Shown here piece after piece: positions 34,313 through 44,252 of a DNA stretch of 64,000 nucleotides. A program made the translations under genes and the position numbers. Numbering within the stretch: position 1 is the stretch's first letter; each line of letters begins with the position of its first letter. The DNA lies in the NCBI RefSeq assembly GCF_016213215.1, contig NZ_JACRAW010000107.1:86709-150708 (forward strand). Reading direction: 5' to 3'. This DNA is from Bradyrhizobium sp. (GTDB lineage Bacteria > Pseudomonadota > Alphaproteobacteria > Rhizobiales > Xanthobacteraceae). A model generated the notes under the pieces. The model saw only the letters and a program-made list of their open reading frames with translations, ran no database searches and was not told where the DNA came from.

Positions 34313-36517
34313 CTAGCGCGCCAGCACGATCGATACCTGGATCCTGCCGCGCGTACGCAAGACCTCCAGTGACACGTCATCTCCATGGCAGCGGATCCTG
34401 AGATCGACGCTGGATGGTCCCAGGCGCAGCTCGCGCAGGATCACCTCATTGAGGAAAGGCGGCAGATGCGGATTGCGCAGCCGGATCTCGCCGCGCGCGA
34501 CGTCGAACTCGAGCCCGAGCGCGGCTTCCAGCAGAGTGAACGGCGTGGCGCTGGCCCAGGCCTGTGGCGCACAGGCCACCGGATAAAGCGTCGGACCGCG
34601 CCGCTTCTCGCGCCGGAAGCCGCAGAACAATTCCGGCAGGCGCCGCAAATCCATGTAGGTCGCCGCCTCGAACAATCCCCTGAAGAGATGGGCTACCGAA
34701 TGCTTCAGGCCGTAGTGTGCAAGTCCCAGCGCGATCAGCGCGTTGTCGTGCGGCCAGATCGAACCGTCATGGTAGGACATCGGGTTGTAGCGCGCCTCTC
34801 CGAGCGCGACGGTGCGGATACCCCATCCGCTGAAGAAATGCGGCCGCAGCAGATCGGCCGCGACTTTGCGGGCACGATCTTCCCGCACCATCCCGGAAAA
34901 CAGGAGCTGTCCGGCATTCGAGGTGCGGACGGCGCAGGGCTTCTTCGCACCGTCAAGCGCCAGCGCGTAGGTGCCCAGTTGCTCGCACCAGAACGCCTCC
35001 TCGAAGCGAGCGGCAAGCGCCTGCGCCTCCGCCTCCAGCCGCCGCGCGATCTCTCCCTTGCCGAGGTGGGCGGCACAGCGCGCGGCAAGGCGCTTAGCGG
35101 CGAACACATAGCCCTGCACCTCCGCGAGCGCGATATGACCTTCCGCGAGCGTGCCATCGGCATGAAAGATCGCGTCGTAAGAGTCCTTCCAGCCCTGGTT
35201 GGCGAGCCCCTGCTCGGAAGCGCGCCGATATTCGATAAAGCCGTCGCGGTCGGGATCGCCGGGCCCGTCGATCCAGCCGAGCGCCGCCTCGATGCACGGC
35301 CACAGCTCGGCGAGGGTCTGCTCATCGCCGCTCCGCTCGAAATACAGGCCGGCAAGCAACACGAACAACGGGGTGGAGTCGACGCTGCCGTAATACTGCG
35401 CAAACGGCACCTCGCGCAACGCGGCCATCTCGCCGCCGCGCATCTCGTGCAGGATCTTACCCGGCTCGGCGTCGGCGAGCGCGTTGTTGGCCGTGGCTTG
35501 AAAATGCGCGAGCCGCTTCAAGACGCCCTTGGCCACGCGCTCGTCGATCCACAGCATCTGGAGCGCCGTGATCAAGCCGTCCCGGCCGAACGTCGTCGAA
35601 TACCAGGGAATCCCGGCATAGGGATAACGACCCTGCGGCGTGTCCGTCATCAGCATGTTCAGGTCGGCCATCGCCTGGCACAGCACCTCGTTGAAAATGT
35701 TGTTCGATGTCTCGATGCTCGTGGCGCCGACGGTCGACTGGCGCATCTCGCGCCGATGCGCGAGCAGGCCCGAAAAGAATCGTGCGGAGTGCAGCGTCGG
35801 CGGCCGATTGCAGGACGCGGCGACGAACAAGGAGGTGACCTGGTGCGGCTTGAGATCCAGACACCACGTGGCGGCATTGACCGTCAGACGCGTCGGCTGC
35901 GGATCGAAATGCAGCGCCGTCGTGCGCACCATGTCGTCGAGCCCTCGATATTCCAGCACCACGTCGCTCGCACCGAGCAACTTGCCGGACCCGGTGCCAC
36001 GCCGGGGCCGCCGTTCGCCGCGAACCTCGAACAAGTCGGCGAAGTCGTTGTCATACAACAAGGTGACTTCGAAGCTCGCGGGGCGATCGCCATGGTTCTG
36101 CAGGCCAATGCGCTGAAAGGCCGTACCCCGCCACAGGAAGATGGTGCGCACGACGTGCAGCATGTCCTTTTGCAGGACGATCCTGCCGTGACGGTAGATA
36201 TCGGGATTGGTGAGATCGACGGTCAGCGCGGAATTGTCGTCGCGGAGATTGGAGCCGAGCAGCAGAGGCTGGACGCCGTCAAGCACCAGTTCCAGCCGCG
36301 CGAGATAGCGCGTATCACAGTTGAAGAGACCGTCGGGACCGCCGGCCGAGGCGCCGATATCGCCATGGCTGTCCAGGACGATGAATGTGTCGTCATGCTT
36401 GAGCGAGCGTCGCGGCCTGGCCCCGGGCCCTGTCATCGGAATGTAGAACGGCTGTTCCGCGACCGGCTCCTTGGGGCGTGACGCCGATACGACTTGGGTT
36501 ACGACCTCGGCTGACAT
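34313..36517 (-). CDS. Amylo-alpha-1,6-glucosidase-type glycogen debranching protein
   Basis: A 734-residue protein of the glycogen-debranching type. The N-terminal beta-rich domain (DDTFIVLDSHGDIGAS, GLFNCDTRYLARLEL) resembles the GDE N-terminal domain. The C-terminal half is an (alpha/alpha)6 barrel like GH63/GH15-type glucosidases, with PYAGIPWYSTTFGRDGLITA, LANQGWKDSYDAI and YHDGSIWPHDNALI. The acidic residues in FGRDG, WKDS and SIWPHDN are the likely active-site positions. ATG 36515-36517 (MSAEVVTQV) was chosen over an in-frame ATG 24 bases upstream. It would trim alpha-1,6 branches or hydrolyse a related alpha-glucan; the substrate is unproven. Confidence 0.84.
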   Translation of the reverse strand: MSAEVVTQVVSASRPKEPVAEQPFYIPMTGPGARPRRSLKHDDTFIVLDSHGDIGASAGGPDGLFNCDTRYLARLELVLDGVQPLLLGSNLRDDNSALTVDLTNPDIYRHGRIVLQKDMLHVVRTIFLWRGTAFQRIGLQNHGDRPASFEVTLLYDNDFADLFEVRGERRPRRGTGSGKLLGASDVVLEYRGLDDMVRTTALHFDPQPTRLTVNAATWCLDLKPHQVTSLFVAASCNRPPTLHSARFFSGLLAHRREMRQSTVGATSIETSNNIFNEVLCQAMADLNMLMTDTPQGRYPYAGIPWYSTTFGRDGLITALQMLWIDERVAKGVLKRLAHFQATANNALADAEPGKILHEMRGGEMAALREVPFAQYYGSVDSTPLFVLLAGLYFERSGDEQTLAELWPCIEAALGWIDGPGDPDRDGFIEYRRASEQGLANQGWKDSYDAIFHADGTLAEGHIALAEVQGYVFAAKRLAARCAAHLGKGEIARRLEAEAQALAARFEEAFWCEQLGTYALALDGAKKPCAVRTSNAGQLLFSGMVREDRARKVAADLLRPHFFSGWGIRTVALGEARYNPMSYHDGSIWPHDNALIALGLAHYGLKHSVAHLFRGLFEAATYMDLRRLPELFCGFRREKRRGPTLYPVACAPQAWASATPFTLLEAALGLEFDVARGEIRLRNPHLPPFLNEVILRELRLGPSSVDLRIRCHGDDVSLEVLRTRGRIQVSIVLAR

Positions 36518-36580
36518 GCTTGACCTCGCGCGATACCCCACGCTTCGAGAAACGCAACCGACCCGAATGCGACGGCTGCA

Positions 36581-36656
36581 CTAGAGCACAATTCTTGCGC
36601 TGGATCACCCTCGCGCTCGGTTCCTTGATTCAGCGTGATCGTCTTCGGAAAACCGT
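36581..36656. repeat. Probable degenerate copy of a rhizobial palindromic repeat
   Basis: The segment starts CTAGAGCACA and ends CGTGATCGTCTTCGGAAAAC, echoing the arms of the palindrome at 5110-5159 but with a poorly matching middle. It fills most of the gap between the debranching gene and the ABC exporter gene. Low confidence. Confidence 0.35.
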
Positions 36657-36687
36657 TCATTGCGCCAAGGCTTCGCGTCCGGATGCC

Positions 36688-38454
36688 CTACGCCGCGAAC
36701 CTGGCGAGCCGATTCATTTCCTGCGTCACCAGCTCGCGGTAGGGACCATGGCCCTGCATCAAACGATCTGGCGGTCCATCCTCGATGATCTTGCCCGACT
36801 TCAGCACCACCACCCGGTCGAAATTGCGCAGCGTCGCAAGACGGTGCGCGATCGCGATCACGGTGCGGCCGCGCATCAGCCGCGCAAGCGCTTCCCGGAT
36901 CGCCTCCTCCGACTCGCTGTCGAGCGCAGCCGTCGCCTCGTCCAGGAGCAGGATCGGCGCGTCCTTGAGGAATGCGCGCGCAATCGCGATGCGTTGTCGC
37001 TGGCCGCCTGACAGTTTCACGCCCCGGTCACCGACCATGGTGTCGAGCCCCTCCGGCAGCATCTCGACGAAATCGCAGCGCGCCGCGATGGCGGCGCGCA
37101 AAACCTCATCGTCGGTGGCATTCGGCCGGCCGTAACGGATGTTTTCCCGGATGGAACGATGAAACAGGGAAATGTCCTGCGGCACAACGGATATCGCCTC
37201 GCGCAGGCTCTGCTGCGTGACCTTGGAAATGTCCTGGCCGTCGATGGTGATGCTGCCCTGCTTCACGTCGTAGAACCGCTGCAACAGAACGAAGAGTGTG
37301 GACTTGCCGGCACCGGATTGGCCGACCAGCCCGACCCGCTGGCCTGGCTGCAATCGTAGGCCGAACCGTTCGAAGATTTCGTTGCCGCCGGGATAGCCGA
37401 ACGAGATGTTGTTGAAGGAGATCGCCGCGCCGCTCTTGAGCAGGGGCCCGGCTTCGGGATGATCGCGCAGTTCATGCGGCACCAGCAATGTCGCGATCGC
37501 TTCGGTCAGTCGGGCCACGTGCTGGGTGACGTCGACCAGAGCCACCGCAAGATCGCGCGTGGCGTTCAGGATCGAAAGCCCGAGCGTGCAGACCAGAACG
37601 ACGTCTCCGGTGGTGGCATGGCCGCGCTGCCACAGCGTGATGGCCCAGGCGAGCAGCGCAATCGTCAACACGACTGTCACGGCCGCATGGGTGATACGCA
37701 GTTTTTCCAGATAGCGCAGGCTGCGGCTACGCGCGGCCAGTTCGCGGCCGACGGTCGCGTCAAACCGTTCTTGCTCGTGGCTGATCCCGCAGAACGCCCG
37801 TACCAGCGGCATGTTGCTGATCACGTCGATCATCTCGCCATCGACCAGAGCGGCCTTATCCGCGAAGTCGTTGTGCAGCGGCTTGCCGGCGGCGGCGAGG
37901 TGAAAGATGGCAATCACCATGCCGCCGGCGACGACGATCAGGCCGGCGGCCATCGGCAGGCTAACGGTTCCGATTAGCACGATGGCCACAAACGTCGCAA
38001 TGCATGGCGGCAGCACGTTCCACACCAGCATGTTCTCGACCGTGAAAACGGCGTTGGATGTTGCGGTGATGCGGCTGGTCAGCATCCCCGGCAGACGGTC
38101 GCTGAAATAGCTGGGCGCATGGCCGGTCAGATGGCGAAAGATGTCGCGTCGAAGGTCTCCGGTGATGCGCACAAAGGTGAAGCTCGCGACCCAGCTTGCG
38201 ATGCGCCACAGGAAGTTGTCCGCCGCGATCAGCGATATGAGCAAAGCGAATGCCTGCCATACGCTGTGGCCATACGCGGGTCCCATCGACAAAATGTCCA
38301 CGAGATACTTGACGCCGTACTGCGTGCTCACCGAACAGGCAACCGCGGCCACCACTGCGGCCAGGATCACCAGGTGGGATACCCACCTCCGGCGCACGTA
38401 TCGCGATACGAAGGCGAACGGCCGCTGCGCGTATCCTGAAAGTTGGTCCATCAT
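36688..38454 (-). CDS. ABC exporter, fused permease and ATPase
   Basis: A 588-residue half-transporter. The first 325 residues hold about six membrane helices of an ABC exporter domain. The ATPase domain has Walker A GQSGAGKST (378-386), signature [15 protein letters not shown] and Walker B ILLLDEATAALD. The class is that of MsbA/lipid- or multidrug-type exporters. The gene starts MMDQLSGYAQ at 38454; the second codon is also ATG. It is transcribed away from a glycosyltransferase gene 267 bases off. Export of a glycolipid or glucan is a guess. Confidence 0.87.
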   Translation of the reverse strand: MMDQLSGYAQRPFAFVSRYVRRRWVSHLVILAAVVAAVACSVSTQYGVKYLVDILSMGPAYGHSVWQAFALLISLIAADNFLWRIASWVASFTFVRITGDLRRDIFRHLTGHAPSYFSDRLPGMLTSRITATSNAVFTVENMLVWNVLPPCIATFVAIVLIGTVSLPMAAGLIVVAGGMVIAIFHLAAAGKPLHNDFADKAALVDGEMIDVISNMPLVRAFCGISHEQERFDATVGRELAARSRSLRYLEKLRITHAAVTVVLTIALLAWAITLWQRGHATTGDVVLVCTLGLSILNATRDLAVALVDVTQHVARLTEAIATLLVPHELRDHPEAGPLLKSGAAISFNNISFGYPGGNEIFERFGLRLQPGQRVGLVGQSGAGKSTLFVLLQRFYDVKQGSITIDGQDISKVTQQSLREAISVVPQDISLFHRSIRENIRYGRPNATDDEVLRAAIAARCDFVEMLPEGLDTMVGDRGVKLSGGQRQRIAIARAFLKDAPILLLDEATAALDSESEEAIREALARLMRGRTVIAIAHRLATLRNFDRVVVLKSGKIIEDGPPDRLMQGHGPYRELVTQEMNRLARFAA

Positions 38455-38721
38455 GCGGTAGTCGCCCCACCCGAGACATACGGAAGATCAGCAGTGCTGG
38501 TTCAGCAGAACTGCTCGCCGTTGGTCCACTGAACACCGATGGCGCCGGTCTGTTCCATCACACTGTTTTTCCGAGCGATCGCCCCGATGTCCATCTGTCA
38601 AGGAAAGTAACCTTTGTTGAACGGAACTTCCGCAGGCGCGAGACCGTTCTTTGCCAGGCATGCCGGTGCCGACATCAGCAGGGGGTAAATTCTTCCATGA
38701 TTGCAGCGAGGAGATAGCGAG
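38455..38721. other. Divergent promoter region
   Basis: The 267 bases separate the divergent ABC exporter and glycosyltransferase genes. No gene, repeat or clear operator is seen. The region should contain both promoters. Confidence 0.5.
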
Positions 38722-39792
38722 ATGCGCATCGCGCAGGTAGCTCCGTTGACGGAGGCTGTTCCACCCAGGCTTTATGGCGGCACCGAGCGGGTGGTGCACT
38801 GGTTGACCGAAGAGCTGGTAGCGCTCGGACATGAAGTCACCCTGTTCGCCAGCGGCGATTCCCAGACGTCAGCGAAGCTCGAAGCTTTGTGGCCGAAGGC
38901 ACTGCGTCTCGACGGCGCGGTGCGGGATCCGAACGCATTGCACACGGTGATGTTGGAGCGGGTAAGGCAAAAATGTGATGAGGAGGAATTCGACTTCCTG
39001 CATTTCCACCTCGATTACTATCCGTTCTCGCTGTTCTGTCGCCAGCCCACGCCATTCGTGACGACCCTGCACGGACGTCTCGATCTCCCAGAGCACCAGC
39101 CGGTGTTCGACACCTTTTCTTCCGTGCCGGTAATCTCGATTTCAAATGCACAGCGCCGGCCGGTTCCGCAGGCGAACTGGGTGCAGACAGTGCATCACGG
39201 CTTGCCGGAGACTCTCCTGACGCCCAAACCCGCGCGTCCGAATTATCTCGCCGTGCTCGGCAGGATTGCGCCTGAGAAGGGAGTTGACCGTGCCATCAAG
39301 ATCGCCACACGTTGCGGGGTTCCACTGAAGATCGCTGCCAAAATCGACCGTGCCGACCAGGACTATTACGACGAAGTGATTTGCCCGCTGATCACCGCCA
39401 ACCCGCACGTGGAATATATCGGTGAGATCGGAGATTGCGAAAAGTCCGACTTCCTGAGTGGGGCCATCGGCCTGTTGGTGCCCATCGACTGGCCGGAACC
39501 GTTCGGCCTGGTCATGATCGAAGCGATGGCTTGCGGCACGCCAGTGATCGCCTTCAACCGTGGCTCGGTGCCGGAGATCATCGACGACGGCCTTACCGGC
39601 TTTGTCGTCGAGGACGAGATCAGCGCGGTGGCCGCCGTGAGTCGCCTATCGCAGCTCAGCCGCGACGCGATCCGCAAGCGGTTCGAGCAGCGCTTCACCG
39701 CGCGGCGCATGGCGCAGGACTACCTCGCGGCCTATCGCAGCCTGATGGAAGCAGCCGCTCCGAAGATCAAGCTGGTAAGCAGCGCGGAATAG
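38722..39792 (+). CDS. Glycosyltransferase family 4 protein
   Basis: A 356-residue GT-B retaining glycosyltransferase. The N-terminal domain starts MRIAQVAPLTEAVPPRLYGG, with the GGTERVVHWL acceptor-side loop and TPFVTTLHGRLDL. The C-terminal donor-binding part has LGRIAPEKGVDRAI and PEPFGLVMIEAMACGTPVIA, where the Glu of the EPFGL motif and the E7 pattern are conserved. Start ATG 38722 follows GGAGATAGCGAG; an in-frame ATG at 38701 is less likely. Acceptor and donor sugars are unknown; it may build a secreted or surface glycan with the neighbouring exporter (inference). Confidence 0.88.
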   Translation: MRIAQVAPLTEAVPPRLYGGTERVVHWLTEELVALGHEVTLFASGDSQTSAKLEALWPKALRLDGAVRDPNALHTVMLERVRQKCDEEEFDFLHFHLDYYPFSLFCRQPTPFVTTLHGRLDLPEHQPVFDTFSSVPVISISNAQRRPVPQANWVQTVHHGLPETLLTPKPARPNYLAVLGRIAPEKGVDRAIKIATRCGVPLKIAAKIDRADQDYYDEVICPLITANPHVEYIGEIGDCEKSDFLSGAIGLLVPIDWPEPFGLVMIEAMACGTPVIAFNRGSVPEIIDDGLTGFVVEDEISAVAAVSRLSQLSRDAIRKRFEQRFTARRMAQDYLAAYRSLMEAAAPKIKLVSSAE

Positions 39793-40013
39793 ACGGTAGG
39801 ACAGCGGCACCACTGCGCGCGCGATCGGCGCTCCACAGCGTTTCGTCTCCTGGAGCGGTGGATGCGACGTCGCACGATGCGGACTCCCCGTTTCACGGGA
39901 GGATTGCCGCGAATGACGCCGGCTACGTCGCCACTGTTCGTTTGGGCTCGATGATCTCGAACACGCGCGGGAATTCGTCCATCAATCCCATCAGCTCGGC
40001 CCCCACATCGGTT

Positions 40014-42050
40014 CTAATTCATGCCGAGCACTCTCGGCAGCCACAAGCTCAGATCCGGCCAATAGGTCACGACAGCCAGGAAGCTCAGCATGGTCAACAG
40101 CCACGGCCACACCGCAACCGTCAGTTCGGTGATGCCCATCTTGGCGATGCCTGACGCAACATAGAGGTTGAGTCCGACGGGCGGATGGCACAGCCCGACC
40201 TCCATGTTGACGGTCATCAGGATGCCGAAGTGAATCGGGTCGATCCCGAGCTTGACCGCGACGGGGAACAGGATGGGGGCCATGATCAGGATGATCGAGG
40301 ATGGCTCCATCACGTTACCGGCCAGCAGTAGCAATACGTTGACGAGCAGCAGGAAGCCGATCCAGCCGAGGCCCAGATCAATCATCCATTGCGCCAGGGC
40401 ATGCGGAACGTTCTCGTATGTCATCAGGAACGAGAACAGCACCGCATTGGTGATGATGTAGAGCAGCATCGCGCTGAGGTTCGCCGACGACAGCAGGACG
40501 CGCGGCACGTCCCTCAGCTTGAGATCCTTGTAGATGAAGACCGCGACGATGAAGGCGTAGACTGCGCTGATCGCGGCCGCTTCGGTCGGCGTGAACAGGC
40601 CGCTGTAGATGCCCCCGATCACGATGAAGATCAGAAGCAGGCCCCAGATCGACTTGCGGAAGGCATCGAGCCGCTCGCCGAAGGTGGCCTTCGGCATCCG
40701 CGGATAGTTGTTGCGCCAGGCTCGGTACCAGGTGGTTGCGCCCAGCAGGCTGGCGAGCGCAAGGCCGGGAATGATGCCGGCGATGAACAGCTTGCCGACC
40801 GAGCTGTTGGTCGAAACCGCAAAGAGCACCATCGGGATCGACGGCGGGATCAGAATGCCCAGCGAGCCCGAGGTCGTGATCACACCCGCCCCGAAGCGTT
40901 TGGGAAATCCCTGCGCGACCATGGCCGGCAGGATCACGGAACCGATCGCAACGACGGTCGCCGGCGAGGAGCCGGAGATCGCCGCAAACAACGCGCAGGC
41001 GACCACGCCGGCGAGCCCGAGACCGCCGTACCAGTGGCCGACAAGGCTCGTAGCGACTGCGATCAGTCGGCGTGCGACGCCGCCATGGGTCAGGAAATTG
41101 CCGGCGAGAATGAAGAACGGGATCGCCATGATCTCGAAGTTCTCGATGCCGGTGAACAGCTTCAGGGCGACCGACTCGGTGCGCACGTCCGTCAGCGTGA
41201 ACATGAAGCTCAGCACGGTCAGGCCGAGCGCGATCGAGATCGGCATGCCTGTGAGCATCAGTGAGAGCAAAAGGGCGAAGACGACCAACACGCGCAGACC
41301 GTGCGGCAGCACGATCAGGTGGCTTGCATGCGCAAAGCACAGCACGACGATGAGAACCGGAAGCAGGATCAGGACCCAGCCGAGCGGGCTCCTTTCGTCC
41401 CGTATCACCTGCGTTTCGGTGACGGGCGCCGGATGCACGGGGTCGACCTCGACGCCTTCGACGCCGGCCACGTCATGGTGCGGCAGATCGCCCGTCCGAT
41501 AGAACGAGAAGGCGACCTGCAGGAACCGGAAGCACATCAGCCCCGAGCCCACCGGGATCGTGAGGTACACGATCCACATCGGGACCTCGAGGTCATTGGA
41601 CTGTTGCCCGGTCTGCCACATCTGGCCGACGAACAAGGCGCCGAAGATGGCAACGATGGAGGTGAACAGGGCGCCGCACAGCAGGCCGAAGGTGATTACC
41701 CGTCGCCGCGAACCTCCCGGCAACAGGTTGACCAGCACGTCGACGCCGACGTGGATGCCGGTTCGCACGCCGTAGGCCGCGCCGAACTTCGCCATCCAGA
41801 TGAACATGTAGATGCAGAGTTCCTGCGCCCAGGACAGATCAAGCGCCGCCAGAAACGAGAAGACGCCCTTGAGGGCCGAGGCGAGCAGCGTCAGGTCGTG
41901 CGCCGCCGCCCACTTGGAGAGATCGATCGACAGTCCCGCGCCATAGCGGTGCAGGACTGCGACAAAGATCACCGTCGTCGCAGCCGCGATCAGCGTCGCG
42001 ATGAGCCACTCTTCCAGGTGATCGAGCACACGGTTTAGCGCGCGAAACAA
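40014..42050 (-). CDS. TRAP transporter permease, DctQ and DctM fused
   Basis: A 678-residue membrane protein fusing the small (DctQ, 4 helices, about residues 1-190) and large (DctM, about 12 helices, 230-678) TRAP permease subunits. A hydrophilic linker of about 40 residues (VEVDPVHPAPVTETQVIRDE) joins them. Family signatures are AKFGAAYGVRTGIHVGVDVL in the Q part and FFILAGNFLTHGGVARRL and TSGSLGILIPPSIPMVLF in the M part. TRAP systems use Na+ or H+ to import organic acids. The upstream gene encodes the binding protein, and a hairpin lies between the two. Confidence 0.9.
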   Translation of the reverse strand: MFRALNRVLDHLEEWLIATLIAAATTVIFVAVLHRYGAGLSIDLSKWAAAHDLTLLASALKGVFSFLAALDLSWAQELCIYMFIWMAKFGAAYGVRTGIHVGVDVLVNLLPGGSRRRVITFGLLCGALFTSIVAIFGALFVGQMWQTGQQSNDLEVPMWIVYLTIPVGSGLMCFRFLQVAFSFYRTGDLPHHDVAGVEGVEVDPVHPAPVTETQVIRDERSPLGWVLILLPVLIVVLCFAHASHLIVLPHGLRVLVVFALLLSLMLTGMPISIALGLTVLSFMFTLTDVRTESVALKLFTGIENFEIMAIPFFILAGNFLTHGGVARRLIAVATSLVGHWYGGLGLAGVVACALFAAISGSSPATVVAIGSVILPAMVAQGFPKRFGAGVITTSGSLGILIPPSIPMVLFAVSTNSSVGKLFIAGIIPGLALASLLGATTWYRAWRNNYPRMPKATFGERLDAFRKSIWGLLLIFIVIGGIYSGLFTPTEAAAISAVYAFIVAVFIYKDLKLRDVPRVLLSSANLSAMLLYIITNAVLFSFLMTYENVPHALAQWMIDLGLGWIGFLLLVNVLLLLAGNVMEPSSIILIMAPILFPVAVKLGIDPIHFGILMTVNMEVGLCHPPVGLNLYVASGIAKMGITELTVAVWPWLLTMLSFLAVVTYWPDLSLWLPRVLGMN

Positions 42051-42072
42051 GGCCGTCCCCCATCTAGATCGA

Positions 42073-42104
42073 AACGGCCGGGAGCGAGATCACTCCCGAC
42101 CGTT
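42073..42104. promoter_or_regulatory. Stem-loop between dctP and the fused permease gene
   Basis: Inverted repeat AACGG-GGGAG with CTCCC-CCGTT, interrupted by one two-base mismatch. It lies between the dctP stop and the permease start on the minus strand. Such hairpins often stabilise the binding-protein part of a transport mRNA or attenuate read-through. Confidence 0.55.
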
Positions 42105-42147
42105 CTTCGTTGTCGTATCGGAACCGATGATGCGCCAAGGTCAACCG

Positions 42148-43149
42148 TCAGTTCATCTTGACATCAAGTTCCTTGGCAAGGAAGTCGAGCACCTCCTGCC
42201 CGACCCGGCCCTTTGCCCACTTGTAGGTCGGCTGCATCGCGGTCTGCCAAGCCTTACGTTCATCGTCCGTCAGGTAATGCAGCGTGGTCTTGCCCGACTT
42301 CTTGATCTCGGCGAGCGCGTCCATGTTCTCCTGGCGCGCGATCGAGTTGGTGTAGTCGGTCGCTTCCGCCATCGCCTTTTCGAGCTGACCGCGGATATTC
42401 GCGGGCAAGCCGGCCCAGAACTTGGAGTTGACGATGACGGCGTATTGCAGGTGGGCGTGATAGGACACGGTGATGTCCTTCTGCACCTCGTGAAACTTCT
42501 GCGTCAGGTAATTCGAGGCCGTGTTCTCGCAGCCGTCCACCACCCCGGTCTGCAGCGCCTGGTAGACTTCCGAGAATGCCATGATCTGCGGGATCGCGCC
42601 GGCGAGACGTAAATACTGGTCCGCGACTTTCGATCCCGAGATCCGGAATTTCAGCCCCTCGAAATCCGACGGCTTGCGCAGCGGGCGGTTGGCCGAAACC
42701 ATGTGGAAGCCGTTGTCCCAGAAAGCCAGCCCGCTAATGCCCTTGGCCTCGAGCTTCTGAAGGAGCCACTTGCCGATAGTGCCCTTCATGGCGTTGGCAT
42801 AGGTGTCCTCGTCCTTGAACAGCCAGGGCAGGTCAAGCGCCTCGAATTCCTTCACTCCCAGCGGCGCGAACTTCGAGGTCGACGGCGCCAGCATGTGGAC
42901 CGAACCGAGCTGCAGCGCCTCGATCTCTTCCTTGTCCTTGTAGAGGGTGGAGTTCGGATAGACTTCAACCTTCACCTTGCCGTCAGTGTATTTCTCGGCA
43001 AGCTCCTTGAACTTCAGCGCGCCCTTGCCCTTCGGCGTATCGTTGGCGACGACGTGGCTGAACTTGATGACCATAGGGCTCTGCGCCGTGGTGGCAACAG
43101 GAGCCAGGACAAGTGCGGCCGCGGCAACCGCGAGAAAGAGCTTGCGCAT
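42148..43149 (-). CDS. dctP: TRAP transporter substrate-binding protein (DctP family)
   Basis: A 333-residue periplasmic binding protein. The signal peptide MRKLFLAVAAAALVLAPVATTAQS precedes the mature start near residue 24. DctP landmarks are VIKFSHVVANDTPKGKGAL, FRISGSKVADQYLRLAGA and MAFSEVYQALQTGVVDGCEN. The arginine in the ISGSK region is the expected carboxylate-binding residue. It starts a unit with the fused permease gene 97 bases downstream. The ligand is probably an organic acid; no sequence feature tells which. Confidence 0.92.
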   Translation of the reverse strand: MRKLFLAVAAAALVLAPVATTAQSPMVIKFSHVVANDTPKGKGALKFKELAEKYTDGKVKVEVYPNSTLYKDKEEIEALQLGSVHMLAPSTSKFAPLGVKEFEALDLPWLFKDEDTYANAMKGTIGKWLLQKLEAKGISGLAFWDNGFHMVSANRPLRKPSDFEGLKFRISGSKVADQYLRLAGAIPQIMAFSEVYQALQTGVVDGCENTASNYLTQKFHEVQKDITVSYHAHLQYAVIVNSKFWAGLPANIRGQLEKAMAEATDYTNSIARQENMDALAEIKKSGKTTLHYLTDDERKAWQTAMQPTYKWAKGRVGQEVLDFLAKELDVKMN

Positions 43150-43354
43150 TAGTTAGCGTCCCCCGAGAAGTCAAAATCGGTTCTTCTTGCTTTTGCGGCT
43201 CCAGTACTGGCAGCAAACTGCCCGCCGGACAAGTGGACCTAAGCCCGAACCAAGCCGGTTCATGTCGGGCCGGCTGTCCTTTTATACGCCAACTGGCGCG
43301 CGCTCCAGCCTTAATCGGCCCGGACCGTGGTCCGAGCATCTTGCATTGCGAAAG

Positions 43355-44125
43355 CTAGCCCTTGCGCTGAGCAACGATGAAGAGGCGGCGGAACGGGAAA
43401 AGCGTCTGGCCTGCCGAATTCTTCGGGTAGGCTCTTGCGACGCGTTCGCCGTACGCCGCCTCGAACGCCGCCCGCTCCTCGCCCTGCAGCACTTCCAGGT
43501 AGCGCGTGAGCCACGTTCCCTTGGTCCACTCTTTGACCGGATTGTCGCCCTCCAGCACCTGGAGATACTCGGTCTCCCAGATGTCGATGTTCTGCGACAG
43601 GCGGGCGAGCAGGTCATGATAGAACGCCGGCCCCTCGACCGGCGGCGGCGTCACGAGATGCTCGACCTTGCTGCGCCAACGCCCGTTCAGCGCGGTCTCT
43701 GCAATCAGAAGGTGCGACGGCGCGGTGAAGTTGCGCGGCATTTGGACGGTGAGCATACCGCCGGCGGACAGTCTTTGCATCAGCGCGGGAAAAAGCTGTG
43801 CATGATCGGGCAGCCAGTGCAGCGCGGCATTGGAATAGATCAGGTCAAATTTCTGCGCAGGGTGCCAGCGGCCGAGATCCGCCTGCACCCATTCGACGTC
43901 GGGCGCCGCTTTCCTGCCGGCGGCGACCATCTCGGCAGAGCCCTCGACCGCGACGACGGTCGCGTCCGGCCAGCGCTCCTTGAGCAATTTGGTGACGTTG
44001 CCGGCACCGGCGCCGAGATCGGCAATGCGTTTCGCGGGAAGCTCCGGAATGCGCATCAGAAGGTCCACAGCGGGCCTCAGCCTGTGCCCGGAAAACTTCA
44101 GATATTGCTGCGGATCCCAGGCCAC
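43355..44125 (-). CDS. tam: Trans-aconitate 2-methyltransferase
   Basis: A 256-residue SAM-dependent methyltransferase. The N-terminal MAWDPQQYLKFSGHRLRPA and motif I ADLGAGAGNVTKLL are diagnostic of Tam, which methylates trans-aconitate, a spontaneous inhibitor of aconitase. Later segments DLIYSNAALHWLPDH and the C-terminal GLFPFRRLFIVAQ-like end (here TLFPFRRLFIVAQRKG) agree. It stands alone on the minus strand, divergent from the SDR gene 127 bases away. Length is normal for the family. Confidence 0.9.
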   Translation of the reverse strand: MAWDPQQYLKFSGHRLRPAVDLLMRIPELPAKRIADLGAGAGNVTKLLKERWPDATVVAVEGSAEMVAAGRKAAPDVEWVQADLGRWHPAQKFDLIYSNAALHWLPDHAQLFPALMQRLSAGGMLTVQMPRNFTAPSHLLIAETALNGRWRSKVEHLVTPPPVEGPAFYHDLLARLSQNIDIWETEYLQVLEGDNPVKEWTKGTWLTRYLEVLQGEERAAFEAAYGERVARAYPKNSAGQTLFPFRRLFIVAQRKG

Positions 44126-44252
44126 CTTGCGAAACCTTCTGTTCTTGCCGCCTCAGCTTCGGTACACGACTTGCTGCCCCGGTCAAGAAGCTCAACCAGG
44201 CATGGACCGGAGCGAAGCAGACCCGGTGACATATAAAAAGAGTGCTTGAAGC

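Noticed and set aside
34385..36481. 698-codon plus-strand frame opposite the debranching gene
   Set aside because: It is antisense to a gene with clear family motifs and has no recognisable domain of its own.
36581..36656. Full copy of the 5110-type palindrome
   Set aside because: Only the outer pieces resemble the family; kept as a low-confidence degenerate repeat.
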